From Quadrisphaera setariae (GTDB lineage: Bacteria > Actinomycetota > Actinomycetes > Actinomycetales > Quadrisphaeraceae): a stretch of 64,000 bases of DNA. The stretch is from NCBI RefSeq assembly GCF_008041935.1, contig NZ_VKAC01000016.1, positions 1-64,000 on the forward strand, read 5' to 3'. Position numbers and translations under genes: made by a program. The notes under the pieces were generated by a model. That model saw nothing but the letters and a program-made list of their open reading frames with translations, was not told the origin of the DNA and ran no database searches. Shown here piece after piece: positions 1 to 7,852 of this stretch. Position 1 is the stretch's first letter; every line of letters starts with the position of its first letter.

Positions 1-116
1 ACGGCGGTCATAGCGGTGGGGAAACGCCCGGTCCCATTCCGAACCCGGAAGCTAAGCTCACCTGCGCCGATGGTACTGCCCGGGAAGCTGGGTGGGAGAG
101 TAGGTCACCGCCGGAC
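1..116 (+). rRNA. rrf: 5S ribosomal RNA (5' end at or just off the window edge)
   Basis: The sequence carries the conserved 5S core (GGGGAAACGCCCGGTCCCAT, then CCGAACCCGGAAGCTAAG) and the late GGGAGAGTAGGTC segment. Bases 2-7 pair with 108-113 to form the terminal helix, so at most one or two 5' bases are missing. It should be the last gene of an rRNA operon whose 16S and 23S lie to the left. A strong hairpin follows at once. Confidence 0.97.
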
Positions 117-125
117 ATCCTTTGG

Positions 126-164
126 AAAGGGGCTGGGTTGCAGCGATGCAACCCAGCCCCTTTT
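126..164 (+). terminator. rRNA operon terminator
   Basis: A perfect 16-bp stem (126-141 with 148-163) closes a 6-base loop and runs into TTTT. It lies 10 bases after the 5S RNA, as expected for an intrinsic terminator of an rRNA operon. It is the most canonical terminator in the window; most others lack a T tract. Confidence 0.93.
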
Positions 165-166
165 CC

Positions 167-493
167 GCATCCCCCCAACATCCCCGCATCATCCGACAGC
201 ATCCCTGCCTCATCTCGACAGCATCCCCGCGTCCCCGCCGTGTCGTGAACAAGCCGGGGACGCACCGCGATGGACCCCAACCCCCCCCACCCACAGAACG
301 GGCAGCCTGCTCCAGGCTCAGACCCGACGGGACGTCGTCGGGAGTCTTTGACGAGGGTGTGGCTGAGGGGAACGGACACGTCACGGTCTGCGCATGAAGG
401 CGCACCACGGCTACTCCTCCGGTGCCCGGGGCTCGTCGCCCGGGTGAGCGCAGGAGGCCGCTGGGGCGAGGCGTCCGCCGTGTGGCGAGGTGC
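167..493. other. Intergenic region, no gene seen
   Basis: Roughly 330 bases separate the rRNA terminator from the stop codon of the convergent SulP gene. Open frames here have no family resemblance, ribosome binding site or neighbour logic. A weak CCCGGG/CCCGGG hairpin (425-444) could end SulP transcription from the other strand. No tRNA was recognised. Confidence 0.6.
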
Positions 494-1969
494 TCAGGCG
501 TCAGCGCCCAGGCGCCCTGCGAGGCGGTCGTGCATGGCGGCGCTGGCCTCGTTGAGGCCCTCGATGAGCACCGTCTTGCCACGCGCGGCGTACTTGGTCG
601 TCACGGCGTCCAGGGCGGCCACCGTGGAGGCGTCCCAGACGTGGGAGCTGGAGAGGTCCACGACGACGCTGGAGGGGTCCTCCCCGTAGGAGAACTGGCT
701 CACGAGGTCGTTGCTCGAGGCGAAGAAGAGCTCACCCACCACCGTGTAGCGCACCCGTGTCCCGTCCTCTTCGAGGTCACGGCGGACGGTGACGAGGTGG
801 GCGACGCGCCGGGCGAAGAGGAGGGCCGCCACGACGACGCCGGCCACGACGCCGATGGCGAGGTTGTGCGTCGCGACGACCACGACCACGGTCACGACCA
901 TCACCGCGGTCTCCGAGCGGGGCATCCGCCGCAGCGTCGACGGCCGGATCGAGTGCCAGTCGAAGGTGGCCACGCTGACCATCACCATCACTGACGCCAG
1001 CACGGCCATGGGGATGGTCGCGACCAGGTCACCCAGGCCCACCACGAGGACGAGCAGGAAGGAGCCCGCCAGGAAGGTGGAGAGCCGGGTGCGCGCCCCG
1101 CTGCGCACATTGATCATCGTCTGGCCGATCATCGCGCAGCCGCCCATGCCCCCGAAGAGTCCGGTGACGATGTTCGCGACACCTTGTCCCCACGCCTCGC
1201 GGTCCTTGCGCGACGGGGTGTCGGTCACCTCGTCGACCAGCTTGGCGGTCAGGAGCGACTCCAGGAGCCCGACGACGGCGATGCCGCAGGCGTACGGAGC
1301 CACGGTGACGAGGGTCTGCCAGGTCCACGGGACGTCGGGCCAGAAGAGCGACGGCAGGCTCTCGGGGAGGGCGCCCTGGTCCCCGACGTCAGGAAGAGCC
1401 AGGTGCGCGAGCGTGGTCACGGCGGTCAGGACCACCACCGCGACCAGCGGTGCCGGTACTGCTGTGGTGAGGCGAGGCAGCAGCACCATGACGGCGATGG
1501 CCAGCGCCGCCACGGGGTAGACCATCCACGGCACCCCCACGAAGTGGGGCACCTGCGCGGCGACGATGAGGATGGCGAGGGCGTTGACGAAGCCCGTCAT
1601 GACGCTGCGCGGGATGAAGCGCATGAGCCGCGCGACGCCGAGCACCCCCAGCACCACCTGCAGGGCCCCACCGAGCAGGACGGCCAGCACGAGGTGGTCG
1701 AGCCCGTGCTCTCTCACGAGGGGGGCGACGACGAGGGCCACCGCACCCGTCGCTGCGGAGATCATCGCGGGCCGACCGCCGACGAACGCGATCGTCACGG
1801 CCATGGTGAAGGAGGCGAACAGGCCGACGCGGGGGTCGACGCCGGCGATGATGGAGAACGAGATGGCCTCGGGGATCAGCGCCAGGGCCACCACGAGCCC
1901 CGCGAGCACTTCTGTGCGCAGCACGCGCGGCTGGGTCCAGGTCGGTCGCCGCAGCGCTGAGGTGCTCAC
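494..1969 (-). CDS. SulP family inorganic anion transporter with STAS domain
   Basis: The 491-residue protein has the layout of SulP transporters: a short cytoplasmic N-terminus, a membrane domain with many hydrophobic helices (about residues 20-395; the first holds LVVALALIPEAISFSI and the next DPRVGLFASF), and a C-terminal STAS domain (about 400-490, with VVDLSSSHVWDASTVAAL). Family members move sulfate, bicarbonate or other anions with H+ or Na+. The substrate cannot be read from sequence; several sulfur genes elsewhere in the window make sulfate reasonable. The GTG start at 1969 sits 9 bases after a TAGGCT -10 box, so the mRNA is probably leaderless or nearly so. The gene is monocistronic. 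Confidence 0.9.
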   Translation of the reverse strand: MSTSALRRPTWTQPRVLRTEVLAGLVVALALIPEAISFSIIAGVDPRVGLFASFTMAVTIAFVGGRPAMISAATGAVALVVAPLVREHGLDHLVLAVLLGGALQVVLGVLGVARLMRFIPRSVMTGFVNALAILIVAAQVPHFVGVPWMVYPVAALAIAVMVLLPRLTTAVPAPLVAVVVLTAVTTLAHLALPDVGDQGALPESLPSLFWPDVPWTWQTLVTVAPYACGIAVVGLLESLLTAKLVDEVTDTPSRKDREAWGQGVANIVTGLFGGMGGCAMIGQTMINVRSGARTRLSTFLAGSFLLVLVVGLGDLVATIPMAVLASVMVMVSVATFDWHSIRPSTLRRMPRSETAVMVVTVVVVVATHNLAIGVVAGVVVAALLFARRVAHLVTVRRDLEEDGTRVRYTVVGELFFASSNDLVSQFSYGEDPSSVVVDLSSSHVWDASTVAALDAVTTKYAARGKTVLIEGLNEASAAMHDRLAGRLGADA

Positions 1970-1978
1970 GAGTGGACG

Positions 1979-2003
1979 AGCCTACCTTGACGGAGCGTCA
2001 AGG
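1979..2003 (-). promoter_or_regulatory. SulP promoter -10 box and adjoining 19-bp palindrome
   Basis: Reading the minus strand, TAGGCT (1984-1979) is a good -10 element for a near-leaderless SulP transcript. Immediately upstream is a perfect inverted repeat, CCTTGAC-5-GTCAAGG (1985-2003). Its position against the -10 box is where a repressor or activator would bind. The protein that uses it is unknown. Confidence 0.5.
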
Positions 2004-2016
2004 TTGACCTGGTACG

Positions 2017-2724
2017 TCAGCTGGCGAGCGCCGCGTCGAGCAGCCCGCGGAAGTCGACCTCGTCGGCCGGTCGCACGAGGACGCCGTCGAGGAAGTGCGT
2101 GGGGGTGCCCGTGACGCCCAGGGCGACCCCGTCCTCGAAGTCCTGCCGGATGCGCGCCGCCGTGGCGGGGTCGGCGACCGCGGCGTCGTACGCGGCCATG
2201 TCCAGGCCCAGGTCGGCGGCGAAGCTGCGGAACAGCGACGACTGGGGCTCGCTGGAGCGGCCCCAGTGCCCGTGGGTGGCCCACATGACGTCGGCCATCT
2301 CGGCGAAGGCTCCCTGCTGCGCCGCCGCCTCCACCGCCATCGCGGCGTTCGTGGAGTTGGCGTGGCCGGGCAGTGGGAAGTACCGGACGACGAAGTCGAC
2401 CCGCCCTGCGTAGTCCGCGCGCAGCTCGTCCATGAACGGCTGCGTCGCCCGGCAGCGGCGGCACTCGAAGTCGATGAACTCGACGAGCTGCACGGGCGCC
2501 CTCGAGGCCGAGGGGGTCTCCGTCAGCCGGTGGCTGTCCCAGCGCACCAGCGACGGTGGGACCGCACCTGCGGCCCCACCGGGCGCTCTCCCGGCCAGGG
2601 CGACGGCGAGGACGCTCGCGGCGGTGGTGAGGACGACGATGGCGGCGAGCAGCCGGGTGCGCTTCGTCAGGGAGCCGCGCAGGCCCCGCCCTCCGCTCGC
2701 CGACGGGTCGTTCGTCGTCCTCAT
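2017..2724 (-). CDS. DsbA-like membrane-anchored thiol oxidoreductase
   Basis: The 235-residue protein has a basic N-terminus, one transmembrane anchor (about residues 24-45) and a thioredoxin-fold domain typical of the DsbA/Thioredoxin_4 family. The active site is CRRC in EFIDFECRRCRATQPFMDEL; the cis-Pro segment GVTGTPTHFLDG lies near the C-terminus. It should act outside the membrane on protein thiols. The ATG start overlaps the TGA of the cation efflux gene (ATGA), so it is the last gene of a repressor-efflux-thiol operon. That context suggests protection or repair of exported proteins under metal stress, which is inference. Confidence 0.88.
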   Translation of the reverse strand: MRTTNDPSASGGRGLRGSLTKRTRLLAAIVVLTTAASVLAVALAGRAPGGAAGAVPPSLVRWDSHRLTETPSASRAPVQLVEFIDFECRRCRATQPFMDELRADYAGRVDFVVRYFPLPGHANSTNAAMAVEAAAQQGAFAEMADVMWATHGHWGRSSEPQSSLFRSFAADLGLDMAAYDAAVADPATAARIRQDFEDGVALGVTGTPTHFLDGVLVRPADEVDFRGLLDAALAS

Positions 2725-3698
2725 GCGTGCACCCCGTGCTCGTGGTCGGCGTGGCTGGCTGGTTCGACCTGGAAGGTCGAGTGCGTGATGCGGACGGGGA
2801 AGTGGCCGGCCACGCAGGCCTGGAGCTGGTCGAGCACCGCCGGCGCGTGCCCGTCGACGAAGCAGGAGTCGTCCAGGACCACGTGGGCGCTCAGCACCGG
2901 CAGCCCGGAGCTGATCTGGCTGGCATGCAGGTCGTGGACGGCCAGGACGTGGGGCTGCTCCAGCAGGTGCGCGCGCACCGCGGACAGGTCGAGCCCCCGG
3001 GGCACCGCCTCCAGCAGCACGTCGGTGGCCTCGCGGAGCAGCACCACCGTCCTCGGGACGATGAGGACGCCGATCAGCAGCGACACCAGGGCGTCGGCGC
3101 GCGTCCAGCCGGTGAGGGCGATGACGCCGGCGGCCAGGAGCACCGCCAGCGAGCCGAGGCCGTCGCTGATGACCTCGAGGACCGCTGCCCTGCGGTTGAG
3201 GCCCATGGGCTGGTCGTGGCCGTCGTGGCCGTCGTGGCCGTCGTGGCCGTCGCGGTGGGCGTGGCCACCGCTGCGCCGCGTCAGGATCCACAGGGACGCG
3301 AGGTTGCCCAGCAGGCCCACCGCACCGAAGACGAGCATTCCCGAGGAGGCGACCTCAGGCGGGTCCAGCAGTCGGCGGACCCCCTCCACGGTGATGAGCA
3401 CCCCCACCGCCAGCAGCATCGCCGCCTGCAGCACCGCGGCCAGGACCTCGGCGCGCTGCAGCCCCCAGGTGCGGGCGTCGGTCGCCGGTCGCAGCGCCAG
3501 GCTGGAGGCCAGCAGCGCCACGCCGAGGCCGGCGGCGTCGGTGAGCATGTGGCCCGCGTCGGCGAGCAGTGCCAGTGAGCCGGTGAGGATCCCCCCGACG
3601 ACGCCGCTGGCCAGCACCACCAGGGTGACGAGCAGGGCGAGCGCGAGCCGCCGGCGGTCTCCGCCGGCCGCGCTCGCGTGGGAGTGGCCGTGGCTCAC
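2721..3698 (-). CDS. Cation diffusion facilitator (CzcD/ZitB-like metal efflux)
   Basis: This 325-residue CDF exporter starts with the His-rich MSHGHSHAS and has six hydrophobic segments. The metal-site motif LLADAGHMLTDAAGL (HxxxD) is in TM2, and the second acidic pair VISDGLGSLAVL is in TM5. The loop between TM4 and TM5 carries four HDG units (GHDGHDGHDGHD), a typical metal-sensing loop. The cytoplasmic C-terminal domain ends in HADHEHGVHA. It probably exports Zn2+, Cd2+ or Co2+ by proton antiport. The GTG start overlaps the repressor stop (GTGA), so translation is coupled to the CmtR-like gene. Confidence 0.93.
   Translation of the reverse strand: MSHGHSHASAAGGDRRRLALALLVTLVVLASGVVGGILTGSLALLADAGHMLTDAAGLGVALLASSLALRPATDARTWGLQRAEVLAAVLQAAMLLAVGVLITVEGVRRLLDPPEVASSGMLVFGAVGLLGNLASLWILTRRSGGHAHRDGHDGHDGHDGHDQPMGLNRRAAVLEVISDGLGSLAVLLAAGVIALTGWTRADALVSLLIGVLIVPRTVVLLREATDVLLEAVPRGLDLSAVRAHLLEQPHVLAVHDLHASQISSGLPVLSAHVVLDDSCFVDGHAPAVLDQLQACVAGHFPVRITHSTFQVEPASHADHEHGVHA
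3213..3248. repeat. Four 9-bp tandem repeats inside the CDF gene
   Basis: Four exact copies of GTCGTGGCC lie head to tail; on the minus strand they encode the repeated tripeptide His-Asp-Gly in the metal-binding loop. Copy number could change by replication slippage without breaking the frame, which would alter the loop length. Confidence 0.9.
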
Positions 3699-4057
3699 CG
3701 GTGGTCCTCCTGGGCGAGGGGGTCGATCGCGGCGACGGCCGAGAGCAGGTCCGACAGGGCGTGCCCCAGCGCGGGGTCGGCCAGGGCGTAGCGGACGCGG
3801 CGGCCCTCCTGGGACGAGACCACCAGGCCGCAGTCGCGCAGGCACGACAGGTGGTTGGAGAGGTTCTGCCGGGAGACGCCCAGCTCGTCGGCCAGGTCCG
3901 CCGGGTAGCCCGGCGCCTGCCGCAGGGCGAGCAGGAGGCGGGCGCGCGTGGGGTCGGACAGGGCGTGCCCGAAGCGCGCCAGCACCCTCGCCGCCGCGGC
4001 GGGCTGGGTCCTGGTCGCGGCGAAGGCGCTCGTCACGGCGACCACGTCCCCGACCAT
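3695..4057 (-). CDS. ArsR/SmtB family metal repressor, CmtR-like
   Basis: A 120-residue winged-helix protein with the ArsR core: HALSDPTRARLLLAL, a recognition helix in VSRQNLSNHLSCLRDCGLV, and the wing GRRVRYALAD. The two cysteines in LSCLRDCG fall where the Cd/Pb sensor CmtR has its helix-located ligands. The third CmtR ligand, a C-terminal Cys, is absent: the tail AVAAIDPLAQEDHR has none. The sensor may therefore use two Cys plus another residue, or respond to a different metal. The ATG at 4057 lies 79 bases from the divergent glpX start; the shared intergenic DNA should hold its operator. It leads the repressor-efflux-thiol operon. Confidence 0.9.
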   Translation of the reverse strand: MVGDVVAVTSAFAATRTQPAAAARVLARFGHALSDPTRARLLLALRQAPGYPADLADELGVSRQNLSNHLSCLRDCGLVVSSQEGRRVRYALADPALGHALSDLLSAVAAIDPLAQEDHR

Positions 4058-4136
4058 ACAGCAACCGATGAACTGTGGGAGGATCCGAGCAGCCCCGCCG
4101 ACACCCGGCCCCACACCGCCGACGGAGGAACTCGCG

Positions 4137-5153
4137 ATGACGCACAGCACCCCGACCGCCAGCAGCCCCAGCGCCCCTGAGGACGGCGCCCGCACCGGAC
4201 GCCCTGACCGCAACCTCGCGCTGGAGCTGGTCCGCGCGACCGAGGCCGCGGCCATCCGCGCCGTCCCCTTCATCGGCAAGGGTGACAAGATCGCTGTGGA
4301 CGGCGCCGCCGTCGACGCCATGCGGGCGTTCCTGTCCACCGTGTCCTTCGACGGCGTCGTCGTCATCGGCGAGGGGGAGAAGGACGAGGCGCCGATGCTC
4401 TTCAACGGCGAGCGGGTGGGCAACGGGCAGGGGCCGGCGTGCGACGTCGCCGTGGACCCCGTGGACGGGACCTCCATGGCCGCCGCCGGGCGCCAGAACG
4501 CCCTGTCGGTCATCGCCGTGGCCGACCGCGGCGCCATGCTCGACGCGTCGAGCGTCTTCTACATGGACAAGCTCGTCACCGGCCCCGAGGGCCGCGGCGT
4601 CGTCGACATCCGCAAGCCGGTGGGCGAGAACATCCGCGCCCTCGCCGCGGCGCTGGGCAAGCGGCCCGAGGAGGTCGTCGTCGCGATCCTCGACCGGCCC
4701 CGCCACGAGGGGATCGTCCGCGAGATCCGCGAGGCCGGCGCCGGGACCCGCCTGCTGCTCGACGGCGACGTCGCGGGCGGCATCAACGCCGCGCGCAGCG
4801 GCACCCGCATCGACATGTGCGTGGGCATCGGCGGGAGCCCGGAGGGCGTCACGACGGCGTGCGCCGTCAAGGCCCTCGGCGGCTTCATGCAGGGCGTGCT
4901 GGCGCCCAAGGACGACGCCGAGCGGGACCGCGGCCTGGCCGCCGGGCTGCTCATGGACCACGTCTACGACGCCGACGACCTCGTCAAGGGCGAGGACGCG
5001 TTCTTCGTGGCCACCGGCGTCACCGACGGCGGCCTGCTGGACGGCGTGCGCTACGGCGACGGCGTCATCCGCACCGAGTCGATCGTGCTGCGCACGCAGT
5101 CGGGCACGGTGCGCCGCGTCGTGGCCGAGCACCTCGCCTCGAAGTGGCTCTGA
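4137..5153 (+). CDS. glpX: Class II fructose-1,6-bisphosphatase GlpX
   Basis: A 338-residue enzyme that removes the C1 phosphate of fructose-1,6-bisphosphate in gluconeogenesis. The diagnostic segments are present: VVIGEGEKDEAPML and CDVAVDPVDGTSM (metal and substrate site) and LLLDGDVAGGINAA near residue 205. Length and ending match actinobacterial GlpX, which is the sole FBPase in many of these bacteria. The ATG at 4137 follows GGAGG at about 10 bases. The roughly 25-residue N-terminal extension is low-complexity. It ends in a 17-bp hairpin shared with the convergent ROK gene. Confidence 0.96.
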   Translation: MTHSTPTASSPSAPEDGARTGRPDRNLALELVRATEAAAIRAVPFIGKGDKIAVDGAAVDAMRAFLSTVSFDGVVVIGEGEKDEAPMLFNGERVGNGQGPACDVAVDPVDGTSMAAAGRQNALSVIAVADRGAMLDASSVFYMDKLVTGPEGRGVVDIRKPVGENIRALAAALGKRPEEVVVAILDRPRHEGIVREIREAGAGTRLLLDGDVAGGINAARSGTRIDMCVGIGGSPEGVTTACAVKALGGFMQGVLAPKDDAERDRGLAAGLLMDHVYDADDLVKGEDAFFVATGVTDGGLLDGVRYGDGVIRTESIVLRTQSGTVRRVVAEHLASKWL

Positions 5154-5170
5154 CCTCTCGGTGAACGACC

Positions 5171-5209
5171 GCTGACCCCGGCCGCCCTCCAGGGGCGGCC
5201 GGGGTCAGC
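5171..5209. terminator. Bidirectional hairpin between glpX and the ROK gene
   Basis: A perfect 17-bp stem (5171-5187 with 5193-5209) closes a 5-base loop. It has no T tract on either side, as is common for GC-rich actinobacterial terminators. The right arm contains the stop codon of the minus-strand ROK gene (5205-5207), so the hairpin serves both converging transcripts. Confidence 0.75.
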
Positions 5210-6488
5210 GATCGGCGAGGGCTGCGGCGGCTCCGGGGAGGCGCACGTGGAGCGCGTCCGCCCGGACGTCGTCGAGGGCCTGCTGGGCGGCGCCGACGGC
5301 GATGACGCCCCCGCCCAGCGGCGAGGTCACCAGGCGGGGCACGGGCTCGTCGAGCAGCTCCGGCAGCACGTGCGACGCCACGTCCACGACCGGCTGGAGG
5401 TCTTCGGCCAGCTGGCCGGCCAGCACCACCACCTCGGGGTCGAACAGGCCCGCGGCCGTCGCCACGACGCGTGCGAGGTGGTGTCCGGCGCGCTCGGCGA
5501 CGGCGAGCGCACGGCTGTCGCCGTCGGCGGCCTCGCGCAGCACCCGGTGCGCCCGCTCCAGGTCGGCCTCGAGGTCGCCGGTGCCCGGCTCGACCTCCAG
5601 CGGCCCGTGGGTGTCGGGGAAGGCGTCCGGGCCCTCCGCGTCCCACAGGGCCAGCAGGGGGCCCAGGCCGATCGGGGCGCCGACGTCGGTCACGAGGTCG
5701 AGCCAGCGCATCTCCCCGCCCCGGCCCCAGCGCCCCCTCACGAGCGAGCCCGCCGCGACCAGACCCGCCCCGAAGCCCCCGTCGGCCAGCACGGTGATGT
5801 GGTCGAGCACGCCGGCGGCGCCGCCTCGCCGGCCCTCGGCGAGCGCGGCGAGGTCGGCGTCGTTGGCCAGGCGGACCGGGCACGACAGCCGGCGCTGCAG
5901 GTGCTCGCTCAACCCGGCGTCCATGAGCACCCAGTACGGGTTGCTGCGGACCTCCACCCGACCCGAGGCAGCGACGGGCGCTGGCACCGCGACCGTGCAG
6001 GCCAGCACCTCCTCGACGGCGGCCCCGGCTTCGGCGAGGGCAGCCCCCGCAGCCTCTCCGGCCGCCGTCCTGCGTTCGCCGGCATCGCGCCGGCAGGTGC
6101 TCTCGGCGGTCCCCAGGGGCACCCCGAGCAGGTCGGTGACCAGGGCCGTGCAGCGCGCGCTCGAGGCCTCCAGCCCCAGCACCACCCCGGCGCGCGCCCG
6201 CAGGCCGTAGCGCCGCGCCGGGCGGCCGCGCGCGTAGCTGCCGTGCGCGCGCTGGTCGGCGAGCTCCTCCACCCAGCCCGCGGCGATGAGGTCGGCGCAG
6301 ACGTCGTGGACGGTGGCGCGCGTCAGGCCGGTGGTGGCGATGAGGTCGCTGCCGGTCACGGCCTCGCCGTGCCAGAGCGCGTCGAGGACGGCGGCCGTGG
6401 AGGCGAGGCGCAGGGCACGGGTGGAGGTGGTCCTCTCCCGCTGCCTCGTGCGGGGCGCAGACACGGGGCTTGACTCTGCGGCGGTCAC
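5205..6488 (-). CDS. ROK family transcriptional regulator
   Basis: The 427-residue protein has an N-terminal winged helix (about residues 30-95, including LTRATVHDVCADLIAAGW) and a C-terminal ROK sugar-kinase-like domain (FGAGLVAAGSLVRG, then GEMRWLDL). The usual ROK zinc motif CxCGxxGC after the GE-M helix is missing; the segment reads DVGAPIGLGPLLAL. It is therefore likely a pure regulator with a remodelled sugar site. The GTG at 6488 was chosen because GGAGGG lies about 8 bases upstream; earlier starts would overlap the divergent gene. It is divergent from the sugar transporter and alpha-glucosidase operon and is its likely regulator. Confidence 0.9.
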   Translation of the reverse strand: MTAAESSPVSAPRTRQRERTTSTRALRLASTAAVLDALWHGEAVTGSDLIATTGLTRATVHDVCADLIAAGWVEELADQRAHGSYARGRPARRYGLRARAGVVLGLEASSARCTALVTDLLGVPLGTAESTCRRDAGERRTAAGEAAGAALAEAGAAVEEVLACTVAVPAPVAASGRVEVRSNPYWVLMDAGLSEHLQRRLSCPVRLANDADLAALAEGRRGGAAGVLDHITVLADGGFGAGLVAAGSLVRGRWGRGGEMRWLDLVTDVGAPIGLGPLLALWDAEGPDAFPDTHGPLEVEPGTGDLEADLERAHRVLREAADGDSRALAVAERAGHHLARVVATAAGLFDPEVVVLAGQLAEDLQPVVDVASHVLPELLDEPVPRLVTSPLGGGVIAVGAAQQALDDVRADALHVRLPGAAAALADR

Positions 6489-6565
6489 GGTGCCACCCTC
6501 CCTGAGTTGCTTCACGACGTCAATCAAATACCCCGGGCTCCGGGGTCGAGCACGAAGGGGTGCCC

Positions 6566-7852
6566 GTGAACGGTCCTCCACGCGGCGGCATGAGCCGCCG
6601 CTCCCTGCTCAAGCTCGTCGGCCTCGGCGCCGCGGCGGGCGCCGTCCCGCTGTCCCTGGCCGGGTGCGCCGGTGGCGCCGGCGGTGGCCGCGAGACCCTG
6701 CGCTGGGTGGCCAACAAGCCCGAGGTGCTCGCCTACTTCGACGACCTGGCCGCGCAGTACAACGCCAGCCAGGACGCGGTGACCATCAACCACGACGGCA
6801 CCCAGACGTCGATCGTCCCGCAGTTCGTGCGTGGAGCTCCGCCGGACGTCGCCTGCTACAACTACAACCTCGAGACCTCGAACTACGTGCGCGGCGGCGT
6901 GCTCACCGACCTGGCCGACCTGCCCGAGGCGGGGACGATCAACCCGTCCTACCAGTCCCTCGTGGACCAGTACGCCAACTACGAGGGCCAGACGAGCGTC
7001 CTGCCGTGGTCGGTGACCGCCGCGGGCGTCATCTACAACGTCAAGCTCTTCGCCGACAACGGCATCGAGGTGCCCACGACCTTCAGCGAGCTGGTGGAGG
7101 CCTGCAAGGCGTTCCAGGCCGCGGGCGTCACGCCGATCTACACCACGGCGCGCGACCCCTGGACCACCCGCCAGGGCATGTGGGACTACGCGACCGGCTC
7201 CGGCGCCGACGTCCCCGCCTTCTACAAGGCCAAGCTGGCCGAGGGCGACGGCCCCAAGCCGACGTTCCTGGAGACCTTCAGCCCGGTGATGAAGAACATC
7301 CTCGTGCTGCGGGACTACTTCAACCCCGACTTCCCCTCCAAGACCTACGCCGACGGCAACCTCGCCATGGGTCAGGGGAAGGTCGCCATGTACTGCCAGG
7401 GACCGTGGGCCCTCGGCGAGATCGCCAAGACCGACCCCGACCTCGAGCTGGGGACGTTCTCGCTGCCCATGACCGAGGACGCCGACGACCGGGCTGCGCG
7501 CGTCAACCTCGACCTGGCGCTGTGGGTCCCCACCGCCAGCGCCGACGTCGCCGGAGCCACGAAGTTCGTCCAGTGGATGATGCGGCCGGAGGTCTGCACC
7601 ACCTACAACGAGGAGAACCTCGCGTTCTCCCCCCTCCAGGGCGCCCAGGGGACCACCGACCCGCGCACCGCCGGGCTCGCTCCCTACCTCGACGCCGGCC
7701 GCATCTACCAAGGATCGAGCACCTTCGTGCCCAACACGATTCCTCTGGAGAACTACTTCCAAGGCGCCCTGCTGGACGGCGACGGCGACGGGATGCTCCG
7801 CACGCTCGACGCCGACTGGGACCGCCTCGCCGCTCGGTCGGCCCTCGCATGA
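6566..7852 (+). CDS. Sugar ABC transporter substrate-binding lipoprotein (CUT1 type)
   Basis: A 428-residue family 1 extracellular solute-binding protein. The N-terminus has a twin-arginine motif (SRRSLLKL), a hydrophobic stretch and a lipobox LAGC, so it is probably Tat-exported and lipid-anchored. Mature sequence shows the expected two-lobe pattern (RWVANKPEVLAYFDDLAAQY near the start; KVAMYCQGPWAL in the second lobe). The GTG at 6566 follows AAGGGG by five bases. It is the first gene of a four-gene operon with two permeases and a GH13 enzyme, so the ligand is likely an alpha-glucoside such as maltose, trehalose or an isomalto-oligosaccharide. Confidence 0.93.
   Translation: MNGPPRGGMSRRSLLKLVGLGAAAGAVPLSLAGCAGGAGGGRETLRWVANKPEVLAYFDDLAAQYNASQDAVTINHDGTQTSIVPQFVRGAPPDVACYNYNLETSNYVRGGVLTDLADLPEAGTINPSYQSLVDQYANYEGQTSVLPWSVTAAGVIYNVKLFADNGIEVPTTFSELVEACKAFQAAGVTPIYTTARDPWTTRQGMWDYATGSGADVPAFYKAKLAEGDGPKPTFLETFSPVMKNILVLRDYFNPDFPSKTYADGNLAMGQGKVAMYCQGPWALGEIAKTDPDLELGTFSLPMTEDADDRAARVNLDLALWVPTASADVAGATKFVQWMMRPEVCTTYNEENLAFSPLQGAQGTTDPRTAGLAPYLDAGRIYQGSSTFVPNTIPLENYFQGALLDGDGDGMLRTLDADWDRLAARSALA

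Noticed and set aside
3213-3248. CRISPR or mobile-element repeat
   Set aside because: The 9-bp units are contiguous, in frame and encode a metal-binding loop of the CDF protein. No CRISPR array or insertion sequence was seen anywhere in the window.
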